Source of the DNA: Candidatus Zhuqueibacterota bacterium
GTDB taxonomy: Bacteria > Zhuqueibacterota > Zhuqueibacteria > Oceanimicrobiales > Oceanimicrobiaceae
Direction of reading: 5' to 3'
NCBI GenBank assembly: GCA_029262035.1
Contig: JAJDAE010000287.1
Coordinates: 1 to 38,499 of the forward strand
Length of the DNA stretch: 38,499 bases
Shown here piece by piece: positions 1 through 8,118 of the stretch (position 1 is the stretch's first letter; every line of letters begins with the position of its first letter). Under the pieces are notes generated by a model that made no database searches, was not told where the DNA came from, and worked only from the letters and a program-made list of their open reading frames with translations. Both the position numbers and the translations under genes were made by a program.

Positions 1-1539
1 GATGCCAGCGACTATAATGAAACAGACAAAACCATTCTAAAAAAATTGGTACAGGCCGCAGCTTATATCGATACTATTTACTGGATGCAAACTTCCAAAT
101 ACGGTTTAAGTTTACGCGGGAATTTGCAGGCAACCCCAAACGATCCTGAAGCCCAAAAGCAGCTCACGCTTATTAAACGTAATGCAGGCCCATTTGAACA
201 GCTGGCCGACCATGCAACTTTTGTTGGAAATCAGGACTATTTCCCGGGCGATGAGCTTTATCCGCGCGGCATGACCCCGGAGCAGTTTGATAAATATTTC
301 GAAACGCTTTCGGCGAAAAAACAAAAAGAGTTTATGTCACCCTACACCGCCATTCGTGGAACCGGCAGCGGCGGTTACAAAGCTGTGCCTTATCACAAAG
401 AATATGAAAAATGGCTCACACCAATTGCGCAACTACTGAACGAAGTCGCCGATATGACCGACAATCCCGGCTTTGCAAAATACCTGCGCCTAAAGGCAAA
501 AGCCCTAACCACCACCGATGAATACTTTGATACCGATGTTGCCTGGATTGATTTTGAACGTGGCAAATTTGATATTGTGTTCGGACCGTTTGAAACCTAT
601 TCCGACGGCATCAAAGGTGTAAAGGCAAAGTATGAAGCCTACGTTGAAATCGTGGATCAACAAGAATCCAAAAATCTTGAAATTTACACCAAGTACTTGC
701 AAGAAATTGAAGAGGCGCTGCCAATTCCGGCAGAATATAAATCTGTGGTGAGCGGCCTGACCGCCAAATTTGTTGTTGTTCGGGATATCATCCGAGCCGG
801 CGAAGCTGGCGCCGGTTATCAGTCTGTGGCTGCCAACTTACCCAACGATCCTCGGGTGCACAAACAAAAGGGCACCGTTAAAACTTTCTGGAAAAATATG
901 TTCGAAGCGCGTTTTAATGCAATCATCACTCCGGTTAGCAATAAATTGATTGATGAATCTCAGCTTTCCTATTTGTCAGACGACGGTTTTTTCCAATTTG
1001 TTTTGATGCATGAAATTTGTCACGCCATCGGCCCGCGAACCGTCAAAGTTGGCGCCAACAAAGGCATGGCGGTCAATGCTTCTATAGGCCCTAATTATAG
1101 TGCCCTGGAAGAAGCCAAAGCAGATGTTACCGGACTATATGCGCTGGCATTTTTGATTGACAAAGGCGTAGTTGACGCCGGTAAGGAAAAGAACTTCTAC
1201 GTATCTTATTTGGGTAGTCTTTTTCGTTCAGTCAGATTTGGATTGCATCAGGCACACGCCAAAGCCGCATCCATTGAGTTAAACTATTTACAGGAAAAAG
1301 GCGCGCTCGTTTATAATTCCGACTCCTCAAGATGGACGGTGAATTTTGATAAATTCCGCGAAGGCATCAAATTGCTTGCCGCCGACCTCTTGATTTTGGA
1401 AGGCGATGGCTTGAATGAAAATGTGCAAAAATTCTTTGACAAATGGGGCGTGTTGTCCCCGCCACTGCAGGCCAGTTTGGAAAAAGTAAATGACCTGCCG
1501 ATTGATGTGCTGCCGCAGTATTCTATTAAATGGGAATAG
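1..1539 (+). CDS. M49-like zinc metallopeptidase, 5'-truncated
   Basis: The reading frame is open from the first base of the window, so the gene starts upstream. The first in-frame start-like codon (TTG at 46) is probably internal. A zinc-binding HEICH pentapeptide (bases 1009-1023) is followed about 35 residues later by LEEAKAD. This HExxH plus EExxA[DE] pair fits the metal site of dipeptidyl-peptidase III (M49) relatives. Classic DPP III has HExxGH, whereas shorter bacterial homologues have the five-residue form seen here. The two His and the Glu of EEAKAD would bind zinc, and the Glu of HExxH would be the catalytic base. The substrate is probably oligopeptides. No signal peptide can be judged because the N-terminus is missing. 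A hairpin follows the stop codon. The family call is good; the substrate is inference. Confidence 0.8.
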   Translation, partial: DASDYNETDKTILKKLVQAAAYIDTIYWMQTSKYGLSLRGNLQATPNDPEAQKQLTLIKRNAGPFEQLADHATFVGNQDYFPGDELYPRGMTPEQFDKYFETLSAKKQKEFMSPYTAIRGTGSGGYKAVPYHKEYEKWLTPIAQLLNEVADMTDNPGFAKYLRLKAKALTTTDEYFDTDVAWIDFERGKFDIVFGPFETYSDGIKGVKAKYEAYVEIVDQQESKNLEIYTKYLQEIEEALPIPAEYKSVVSGLTAKFVVVRDIIRAGEAGAGYQSVAANLPNDPRVHKQKGTVKTFWKNMFEARFNAIITPVSNKLIDESQLSYLSDDGFFQFVLMHEICHAIGPRTVKVGANKGMAVNASIGPNYSALEEAKADVTGLYALAFLIDKGVVDAGKEKNFYVSYLGSLFRSVRFGLHQAHAKAASIELNYLQEKGALVYNSDSSRWTVNFDKFREGIKLLAADLLILEGDGLNENVQKFFDKWGVLSPPLQASLEKVNDLPIDVLPQYSIKWE

Positions 1540-1551
1540 AGAATTTGAACA

Positions 1552-1585
1552 ATTGCAGGGGTAACTGGCAGTTCGCCCCTGCAAT
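1552..1585. terminator. 10-bp inverted repeat after the peptidase gene
   Basis: ATTGCAGGGG and CCCCTGCAAT pair perfectly around a 14-base loop, 13 bases after the stop codon. No T-run follows, so this is either a weak or factor-assisted terminator or a stabilising 3' hairpin. Confidence 0.45.
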
Positions 1586-1607
1586 AAATATAAAATATTG
1601 CTAAACT

Positions 1608-2471
1608 ATGACCGATAGCGTTCGACCAAAACTAACCTCCGAAGACATTGTAATTATCGTTGTCTGCACCCTTGGTCTGATTGGCGGAGTTATTTTATTT
1701 TACCTGAACAGTCCACCAATTATCATTTCCTTGTTTCTGGCAACCGGCCTTTCTGCCTTGGTTTACCGCTTTCTTGGCGGTATCGAGTATGCTGTTTTTG
1801 GTATAGGCGCGTTGAAACTGGCAGGAGTTGGCGCTTTTTTAATTGGATCCGCCTTTTGGATAAACAGCTACCTTGAAAAACAACTCGTCAATATTTTTGA
1901 ACCGGGTATAAACAACTGGATTGCAATTGATTACGAAGGCAACCCCATTGATGTTAAAATCTTCGGAAGTAACTCGGTCAGCAAACCTGATAGCGCTATT
2001 TTTTATGATAAGCCCCGGCGCATAAATTTTGAAGGCAACCGCTATTTAATTTCTTCTAAAAAGAAACCGAATTTTATTTTGGGATATGTTGAAAATGCTG
2101 ATTTATCCGCTGCTAAACTATTTAATGATCTGGATGACGGTCTCAGCGATTTTATTGTGACAGCAAGGCTTCGGGAAAATACTTCGGACATCACTCTGGA
2201 TGCGTTACCATTCCGTTTAAATACTCAAGAATTTAACTATGGACACACAAAATACAGACTGGTAGATAATGATGGCAGGTTGGTTTTGGAAGACATTCTT
2301 GTCGGACGACAGGCAAAAATTCTAAAACTATCCGGTAAGTTTTATTTAGCTGCCGTAGTGGAATTCAAGCACCATGATAAGAAAGCTAAAAAAAACTATT
2401 CAAAATTCGCCTTTGGAAAAATTAATCCTCAAATTACTCTCGTTTCTGATAAGTCAACAACAATAAAGTAA
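1608..2471 (+). CDS. membrane protein of unknown function
   Basis: I do not recognise this 287-residue protein. About three hydrophobic segments fall in the first 95 residues (near 15-32, 36-52 and 60-85). A soluble domain of about 190 residues follows, mixed alpha/beta and lysine-rich near the C-terminus. There is no cysteine pattern and no catalytic motif I can name. The ATG at 1608 comes soon after the preceding hairpin and has no clear ribosome binding site. It is flanked by genes on the same strand, but the gaps do not force an operon. It could be an inner-membrane anchor with a cytosolic or periplasmic domain. Confidence 0.6.
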   Translation: MTDSVRPKLTSEDIVIIVVCTLGLIGGVILFYLNSPPIIISLFLATGLSALVYRFLGGIEYAVFGIGALKLAGVGAFLIGSAFWINSYLEKQLVNIFEPGINNWIAIDYEGNPIDVKIFGSNSVSKPDSAIFYDKPRRINFEGNRYLISSKKKPNFILGYVENADLSAAKLFNDLDDGLSDFIVTARLRENTSDITLDALPFRLNTQEFNYGHTKYRLVDNDGRLVLEDILVGRQAKILKLSGKFYLAAVVEFKHHDKKAKKNYSKFAFGKINPQITLVSDKSTTIK

Positions 2472-2611
2472 GACACGCCGAACCTTTCATGTTCTTCTAA
2501 AGCCAATTTGTATCTCCAAAATAGCATTGATTTTAAGGCATGGTAACCTTATTTTCAAAAATTACTTCTTTAACTATATTTTCTTCTTATGCATAATTGA
2601 GAGATAGCCTT

Positions 2612-4840
2612 ATGAGAACGAGACTTTTTGCCGTAACTACTTTGCTCTTATTGGTTTCATTTAATCAAAGCGCTTTAATGGCGCAGCACTCGGTTGCCCG
2701 ACAATGGAACGAAGTTTTACTGGAAGCAATCCGTGATGATTTTGCACGCCCAACCGTTCATGCCCGAAATCTATTTCACACCTCTATCGCCATTTACGAC
2801 GCATGGGCAACTTACGACAACACCGCCGAGACCTATTTGCTCGGCAAGACTGTGGATGGGTTTACTTGTGACTTCAATGGTATTTCCCAGCCCGCCGACA
2901 TTCAGGCTGCCCGTGAGGAAGCCATCAGTTATGCCGCTTTCCGTCTGCTAAGACACCGATTTGTTTTTTCGCCGGGTGGCTTTGATTCCTTTTTTAGGTT
3001 TGATTCGCTTTTTTCAGAATTGGGTTATAACAGCACCTTTTCTTCAACTGATTATTCCACAGGTTCACCGGCAGCTTTGGGAAATTACATTGCGCAATGC
3101 TTGATTGAATTTGGCCTTCAGGATGGTGCTAACGAAGTAGGCGAATACGAAAATATTGCTTATGAGCCCGTCAACCCACCGCTTATTATCGTAGAGCCGG
3201 GCAATCCCGATATTATTAACCCAAATCGTTGGCAACCGTTAACAATTGGGCTTTTTATTGATCAATCCGGCAATGAAATCCCGGGTGAAACACCGCCTTT
3301 TCTAAGCCCGGAATGGGGAATCGTTTCACCGTTTGCACTCGCAGACTCCGACTTGAAAACCTTCAACCGGGATGGATTTGAATATTGGGTTTTTCACGAT
3401 CCCGGCAGCCCGCCTTATATTAATCCGGCAGAAAAAACGCCAATGTCGGAAGAGTATATGTGGAACTTTGCCTTGGTCTCAGTCTGGTCATCGCACCTGG
3501 ATCCAACTGATGGCGTGATGGTGGATATCTCGCCGGCCTCACTCGGCAATATGGATATCGAGACCTTTCCCACTACAATTGAAGGGTTGAGATCTTTTTA
3601 TAATTTATTTGATGGAGGCGATGCCAGTGTTGGTCATTCAATCAACCCCCATACCGGGCAAGCCTATGAACCGCAAATGGTACCACGTGCCGATTATGCC
3701 AGAATATTAGCGGAATTTTGGGCAGATGGCCCCGATTCAGAAACACCGCCCGGGCATTGGTTTACCCTTTTAAATTATGTAAATGACCAACCCGAGCTTG
3801 AAAAAAAATTTGCCGGTACCGGGTCGCTGTTGGATGCTCTTGAGTGGGATGTAAAATCCTATTTTATTTTAGGTGGCGCAATGCACGATGCCGCCGTTTC
3901 AGCCTGGGGAATCAAAGGCTGGTACGACTACATCCGACCGGTTTCTGCCATTCGCTACATGGCTGAAAATGGACAAAGTACAGACATGAATTTGCCCAAT
4001 TACCACCCGGCCGGAATACCTCTTTGGGAAGATTACATAGAATTGGTTGAAGCCGGAGATCCATTGGCTGGCGAAACTGATGAACATGTCGGGGAAATAA
4101 AATTATATACCTGGCGTGGACCGGACTTTATTCCGGACCCGGACAGTACTGCAGCAGGCGTTGGCTGGATTTTGGCTGGGAACTGGTGGCCTTACCAGCG
4201 ACCGACCTTTGTTACTCCGCCATTTGCCGGTTATGTTTCCGGGCATTCAACATATTCACGCGCGGCAGCAGAGGTATTAACCCTCCTTACAAACGATCCT
4301 TTTTTCCCGCGTGGCCTGGGTGAATTTCACGCACCAATGAATGAATTCCTGGTTTTTGAGGATGGGCCTAGTATTGATGTAACGCTGCAATGGGCCACTT
4401 ATCGTGATGCGGCGGACCAATGCAGCCTTTCCAGAATATGGGGCGGTATCCATCCCCCGGCTGACGACATACCGGGTCGTCTCATCGGTGAAAAAATTGG
4501 CATTGATGCATTTAACCTGGCAGAAAAATATTTTAATGGCGAAACGACAACAACCCGGGTTTCCGAGACAGCTGGTACGCTAACCACCGAAGTTAGTATT
4601 TTCCCAAATCCCATTAAAAGCGGCGGACAATTGAAAATAGAATTAAACGCGCTTGATGGCAATGTGGAAATAAAGTTGTTTAATATAAAAGGCCAGATTG
4701 TTCGAGAACAAAACGTTCAGCAGCATACCAGCGGCCAAAACTTTGCTTTAAATACAACAGGATTAAGTTCCGGTGTTTATTTTTTAAGATTAAGAGGCGA
4801 CCACAGAAAAGCGCTGAAGAAAGTACATATCATTAAGTAG
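2612..4840 (+). CDS. secreted vanadium-dependent haloperoxidase / PAP2-type protein with T9SS sorting domain
   Basis: Residues 1 to about 30 are a signal peptide, with a hydrophobic run ending near ALMAQ. The ATG at 2612 is preferred over the upstream TTG at 2597, because it puts the signal peptide at the very start and follows a GAGA stretch. The body has the three vanadate/phosphate-binding blocks of the haloperoxidase/PAP2 superfamily: an Arg block (YIRPVSAIR, near residue 440), a YVSGHSTYSR block (near 543), and SRIWGGIHPPADD (near 605-617), whose His is the usual axial vanadate ligand. The last 75 residues or so form a type IX secretion (Por) sorting domain, starting FPNPI and ending GVYFLRLRGDHRKALKKV. 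The protein is probably exported and cell-surface attached or released, oxidising halides with peroxide. An acid-phosphatase role cannot be excluded. Length 742 residues from this start. Confidence 0.85.
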   Translation: MRTRLFAVTTLLLLVSFNQSALMAQHSVARQWNEVLLEAIRDDFARPTVHARNLFHTSIAIYDAWATYDNTAETYLLGKTVDGFTCDFNGISQPADIQAAREEAISYAAFRLLRHRFVFSPGGFDSFFRFDSLFSELGYNSTFSSTDYSTGSPAALGNYIAQCLIEFGLQDGANEVGEYENIAYEPVNPPLIIVEPGNPDIINPNRWQPLTIGLFIDQSGNEIPGETPPFLSPEWGIVSPFALADSDLKTFNRDGFEYWVFHDPGSPPYINPAEKTPMSEEYMWNFALVSVWSSHLDPTDGVMVDISPASLGNMDIETFPTTIEGLRSFYNLFDGGDASVGHSINPHTGQAYEPQMVPRADYARILAEFWADGPDSETPPGHWFTLLNYVNDQPELEKKFAGTGSLLDALEWDVKSYFILGGAMHDAAVSAWGIKGWYDYIRPVSAIRYMAENGQSTDMNLPNYHPAGIPLWEDYIELVEAGDPLAGETDEHVGEIKLYTWRGPDFIPDPDSTAAGVGWILAGNWWPYQRPTFVTPPFAGYVSGHSTYSRAAAEVLTLLTNDPFFPRGLGEFHAPMNEFLVFEDGPSIDVTLQWATYRDAADQCSLSRIWGGIHPPADDIPGRLIGEKIGIDAFNLAEKYFNGETTTTRVSETAGTLTTEVSIFPNPIKSGGQLKIELNALDGNVEIKLFNIKGQIVREQNVQQHTSGQNFALNTTGLSSGVYFLRLRGDHRKALKKVHIIK

Positions 4841-4872
4841 GTGTCTTAAAAATCACGTAAAGATAAAATTGT

Positions 4873-4972
4873 AAGGCGAAGAGAGAAGAGCGGAAAAAAT
4901 TGGGAAGTTCTATAACCTATCTCAGGCAGCCCACGCTCTACTCCCTTCGCTTCAACTTCTCCCAAAACTCCG
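4873..4972. repeat. interleaved complementary segments (A-B-A'-B')
   Basis: Bases 4873-4892 are complementary to 4934-4952, with about 17 of 19 positions matching after one gap. The next block, 4891-4909, is partly complementary to 4954-4972. The order A, B, A', B' cannot nest as a simple hairpin and would permit a pseudoknot. The blocks are purine-rich, so part of the match may be composition. The rest of the 271-base gap (4841-5111) shows nothing else. Confidence 0.35.
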
Positions 4973-5111
4973 CCACACTATATTTTTTTCGAAATAAAAT
5001 ATCTGTAAATCACCGTATCTGCAGGTAAGTTACTTTAGGTTCAAACATTCGACACCAAAGTTACACACACTTACAATTTTAACCGGTAATCGTTATCATC
5101 GATAATCTTTT

Positions 5112-5804
5112 ATGATCGTTAGTCATAAATATAAATATATATTTTTGAAGACCAGAAAAACCGCAAGCACGGGAGTTGAAATTGCACTTTCTCAATTTTG
5201 CGGCGCTTCAGACATTATTACCCCAATTCTCCCCCAAGATGAAGAACTCAGAAATAGCTTAGGTTTTAAAGGCCCTCAGAACTGTTTTATTCCTATAGGT
5301 AATTATTCCAAAGCTGATCGGCTGGAACTCTTTAAAACTTACCGCAGAAAAAAATATTACGACTACATGACAGCCACAGAATTGCGACAAGCCCTTGGAG
5401 AAGAAATATGGGGAAGTTATTTTAAGTTTTGTTTTGAACGCAACCCTTACGACAAAGCCATCAGCCGTTATCTGCTCAGCATACGACCTTTACAGCGCCG
5501 TCCCTCAATTGAAGAATACCTTGAAAAAACTCAACTTGAATTTTTATCCAACTGGGAAATCTACGCCATTAAAAACAAAATTGCTGTGGACTATGTAGGT
5601 AAATATGAGCAGATTACTGATGACCTTAAAGTACTATCTGCCAGAATCGGTTTGCCTGAAGAAATCACACTTCCCACCACCAGAGGCAGATCGCGTAAAA
5701 AAAGAAAACACTACAGCGAAATTTTGGGATTGAGAGAGCGTGTTCTTATCGAACAGGCCTGTAAACGGGAGATCAACTTTTTTTCCTACCATTGGGGTTA
5801 TTGA
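5112..5804 (+). CDS. sulfotransferase family protein
   Basis: This 230-residue protein has both PAPS-binding signatures of the Golgi/bacterial carbohydrate sulfotransferase fold. The 5'-phosphosulfate loop is KTRKTASTGVE, near residues 13-23, right after the first beta strand (HKYKYIFLK). The 3'-phosphate motif is FCFERNPYDKAISRY, near 103-117. The Lys/Arg-rich C-terminal part (TRGRSRKKRKHYSE) may bind an acidic acceptor. No signal peptide is visible, so it should be cytosolic or membrane-peripheral. It would transfer sulfate from PAPS to a hydroxyl, probably of a sugar or polysaccharide; the acceptor is unknown. The gene stands alone, convergent with the minus-strand cluster downstream. Similar genes often sit near surface-polysaccharide loci, but none is visible here. 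Confidence 0.8.
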   Translation: MIVSHKYKYIFLKTRKTASTGVEIALSQFCGASDIITPILPQDEELRNSLGFKGPQNCFIPIGNYSKADRLELFKTYRRKKYYDYMTATELRQALGEEIWGSYFKFCFERNPYDKAISRYLLSIRPLQRRPSIEEYLEKTQLEFLSNWEIYAIKNKIAVDYVGKYEQITDDLKVLSARIGLPEEITLPTTRGRSRKKRKHYSEILGLRERVLIEQACKREINFFSYHWGY

Positions 5805-5867
5805 GCCTGCCCGAATGCCCTTACCATCACCACTAAGTATTCTATTTCTGAATGAAATTAGAAACGA

Positions 5868-6671
5868 TTAGAACTTTCCCACAACCCGCTCCTTCACCGG
5901 TAAAATCTCCAGACAAGTTGTCCACCAACCGGTGCGCACTGTTGCTACAAACTCCTGCGGAATACCCTCTTCCTGCATTTCATTTGCAAGGCGCTCGTGG
6001 TCATATTTTAACGGGATAAAATCAATTTTTCCGGATGTGTGCAAAATGGAATACCAGACGTTGGTTTGACCATCGTTTTCCGGGCGGCCAATAACACCGA
6101 CGTTGGCAAATGTATAACCGTTCAATTGCCGCTGCCAATGCAGGCCTGTATGCGTGGTTAAAATGATGTCCGCTTCATAATCCACGAACTGCTTTTCTAA
6201 AAAATGCTCCGGTGTGGTGGACTCCCACAAAAACTCATTGGTCTGGCGTGGGGAGCCGTGGCACAGTAAAAGCTTTTTACCGCCAAATTCCAACCGGATT
6301 TCTTTGGGGAGATTTTTCTGCCAAAGCTTAAATTCATCGCAGGTATTGGCAAAAGTGTAGTCGTAGCTGATTTGCGCAAAATGGTTATCGCGCGGGTCGG
6401 TGTAGCCGCACTGGCAATCATCCAGATTATTACCGATGGAATTGTCGTAATTGCCCTGAACCACTTCTATTTTATTATCAAGCAGCAGCGGGAAAACTCT
6501 ATCCGGATGCGGCCCGAAAGCACCCAGATCGCCAAGACAGTAAAAGCGCTCAACGCCGCGTGATTTTGCATCTTCAATGAGTGCCTGCAAAGCGAGATAG
6601 TTGTTGTACACGCCGCCAAAGACGGCTATTTTGTTATCTTCTATTTTTTTCAATTTGTTACGTTCTCTCAC
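5868..6671 (-). CDS. metallophosphoesterase-fold protein with substituted metal ligands
   Basis: The fold is recognisable as a YfcE/MJ0936-like calcineurin phosphoesterase: a first strand, FYCLGDLGAFGPHPDRV, VVQGNYDNS, LLCHGSPR and a final NVGVIGRP. The usual first motif DxHGN reads GGVYNN (Asp to Gly, His to Tyr), and the final GHTH reads THTG. The GD, GN-D and CHGSP motifs are kept. The middle holds a distinctive CQCGYTDPRDNH segment with two Cys and a His. It is either a non-canonical phosphoesterase or a binding protein. It is third in order after the radical-SAM fusion and the methyltransferase on the same strand, separated by 229 bases. The N-terminus is uncertain: GTG at 6671 has no clear ribosome binding site, and the TTG at the sixth codon is possible. 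Confidence 0.75.
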   Translation of the reverse strand: MRERNKLKKIEDNKIAVFGGVYNNYLALQALIEDAKSRGVERFYCLGDLGAFGPHPDRVFPLLLDNKIEVVQGNYDNSIGNNLDDCQCGYTDPRDNHFAQISYDYTFANTCDEFKLWQKNLPKEIRLEFGGKKLLLCHGSPRQTNEFLWESTTPEHFLEKQFVDYEADIILTTHTGLHWQRQLNGYTFANVGVIGRPENDGQTNVWYSILHTSGKIDFIPLKYDHERLANEMQEEGIPQEFVATVRTGWWTTCLEILPVKERVVGKF

Positions 6672-6709
6672 ATGTGCGTTACATCACTCTCTTATCGCTC
6701 CCCTCTCGC

Positions 6710-6773
6710 GAGACTGTCGAAAAGTCCGGCCACTGTCATTGCTGTGACATGTATTTTTCTTTTTCGACGTCTC
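6710..6773. repeat. nested imperfect inverted repeat between cluster genes
   Basis: GAGACTGTCGAAAAG (6710-6724) is complementary to CTTTTTCGACGTCTC (6759-6773), apart from a one-base shift. Inside lies TGTCA/TGACA (6734-6738 and 6745-6749) around TTGCTG. A further short stem, GGAAG-acaaa-CTTCC, lies just downstream near 6810. This may be an RNA element between the methyltransferase and phosphoesterase genes, or a dispersed intergenic repeat. The 229-base gap holds no credible gene. Confidence 0.45.
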
Positions 6774-6900
6774 CGAAGGCCGGGGTGGGTTCTCCCAATA
6801 AGTAAGCTGGAAGACAAACTTCCAAACCTCCTGCCACTACAAAACATTCCTCTGTTTTACGCTCTGTACAAGCGCAAAACTGTCTCCCTGCGAAGAGAGA

Positions 6901-8103
6901 TTAACAACACCCATCCGTATCACAAGCAGGACCATCGCTTAGCTCCGTCACATTGTACTCCTGACCCTTGGTTTCTTTTGCATGACGGCGTGCACTTTTG
7001 TTGCAGGCAAACGAAGCCGCTTCTGCCAACGGAATATCGTTATATGGCTCAATGGGAATAATGTGCTCGGCATAAGGCGCCTTTTGGTAGATGTTGTAAG
7101 TTTTGTCACATACCGCCATTCTTTCGCCGCGGTAGAGTGTATGGCCGTCATCGTCCAGAACTGCCTTCCAGGGGCCTTTATAAATTACGGCCTGATTGCG
7201 CTCCTGACAGGGGCCTTCTTTGCCTTTAAATGCAGTAATGGTGACAGAACGAAATTCAATGTCTTCGACGGTTTGCCAAGGTTTCTCATCGCGCTTTTCA
7301 ATTTGAATGCCGTAAAAACCAAGTTCCGCAAATTGATTTACAAAATCGTCTTCGACAAAAGCGCCCGAAATACAACCGCTCCACAAAGTAGTATCATTTT
7401 TAAGATGGTCCGGTACAACTTCATCCGAAACAATATCTGAAATTGCAACTCGCCCGCCCTTTTTCAGAACCCGAAAAATTTCCTGTAAAAGCTGCTTTTT
7501 ATCTTCATCCTGAACCAAATTCAAAACACAGTTGGAAACTACCAGGTCCACCGATTCATCCGGTATCAACGGCTGATTCTTTTTTTGATCGGCCACAACT
7601 TCTTCATAACTCAGCAAATCGGAAGCGTTGGAAATCGGATTTTCTTTTAAGTAGCTTTCAGACTTATCCAGGTCCAGTCGTAAGTCCTGAATTTTCCCCC
7701 GATGAAATTCGACATTTTGATAGCCGATTTTATCGCCGACTTCCTGACGGTATTTACGGGCAAGGTCTAACATTTCTTCATTCACATCCACGCCGATAAC
7801 CCGGCCTTCCTTGCCAACCATTTGCGATATAATGTAGCAAATTTTTCCACCGCCACTACCAAGATCAAGTACGGTTTCACCAGGCTGAACATAACGCGAG
7901 GGATCACCACAACCGTAATCGCGCTCAATAATTTCCTGCGGGATAACTTTGAAAAATTTTGTGTCGTATTCAACCGGACAGCACAAAGCTGCCTCCTGTG
8001 CTTTCGCGCCATCGCTATATCTTTCACGAACCGATTTTTCAACATTTAATTTAGTTGAATCCGTTTTAGTGAAACCGTTGGAAGTGTCGGTAGTTATGCT
8101 CAT
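6901..8103 (-). CDS. ArsM-like SAM-dependent methyltransferase with Cys-rich C-terminal extension
   Basis: This is a class I SAM methyltransferase. Motif I is VLDLGSGGGK (near residues 78-87), the acidic residue ending strand 2 is in VIGVDVNEEML, and SNCVLNL and FRVLKKGGRVAISDI follow. Cys65 (in YGCGD), Cys192 (SNCVLN) and Cys244 (SGCISG) correspond in position and context to the three As(III)-binding cysteines of ArsM arsenite methyltransferases. An insertion of about 25 residues lies between the first two. CC at 41-42 is also typical of the family. After residue 290 there is an extension of about 110 residues (RGERMAVCDKTYNIY, SARRHAKETKG) ending CDTDGCC, a likely thiolate metal site. The gene lies 15 bases after the radical-SAM fusion, so the two are almost certainly cotranscribed. 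The fold is certain; the arsenic substrate is inference. Confidence 0.82.
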   Translation of the reverse strand: MSITTDTSNGFTKTDSTKLNVEKSVRERYSDGAKAQEAALCCPVEYDTKFFKVIPQEIIERDYGCGDPSRYVQPGETVLDLGSGGGKICYIISQMVGKEGRVIGVDVNEEMLDLARKYRQEVGDKIGYQNVEFHRGKIQDLRLDLDKSESYLKENPISNASDLLSYEEVVADQKKNQPLIPDESVDLVVSNCVLNLVQDEDKKQLLQEIFRVLKKGGRVAISDIVSDEVVPDHLKNDTTLWSGCISGAFVEDDFVNQFAELGFYGIQIEKRDEKPWQTVEDIEFRSVTITAFKGKEGPCQERNQAVIYKGPWKAVLDDDGHTLYRGERMAVCDKTYNIYQKAPYAEHIIPIEPYNDIPLAEAASFACNKSARRHAKETKGQEYNVTELSDGPACDTDGCC

Positions 8104-8118
8104 TTTGTGTTAACCTTT

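Noticed and set aside
5868-6671. GNYD taken as a fourth lost ligand of the phosphoesterase
   Set aside because: The His of GNHD is often replaced in YfcE/MJ0936-like proteins, so this change alone is not unusual.
6672-7440. Plus-strand reading frames opposite the methyltransferase gene and its 3' gap
   Set aside because: They are antisense to a well-supported gene, lack ribosome binding sites, and show no recognisable domain.
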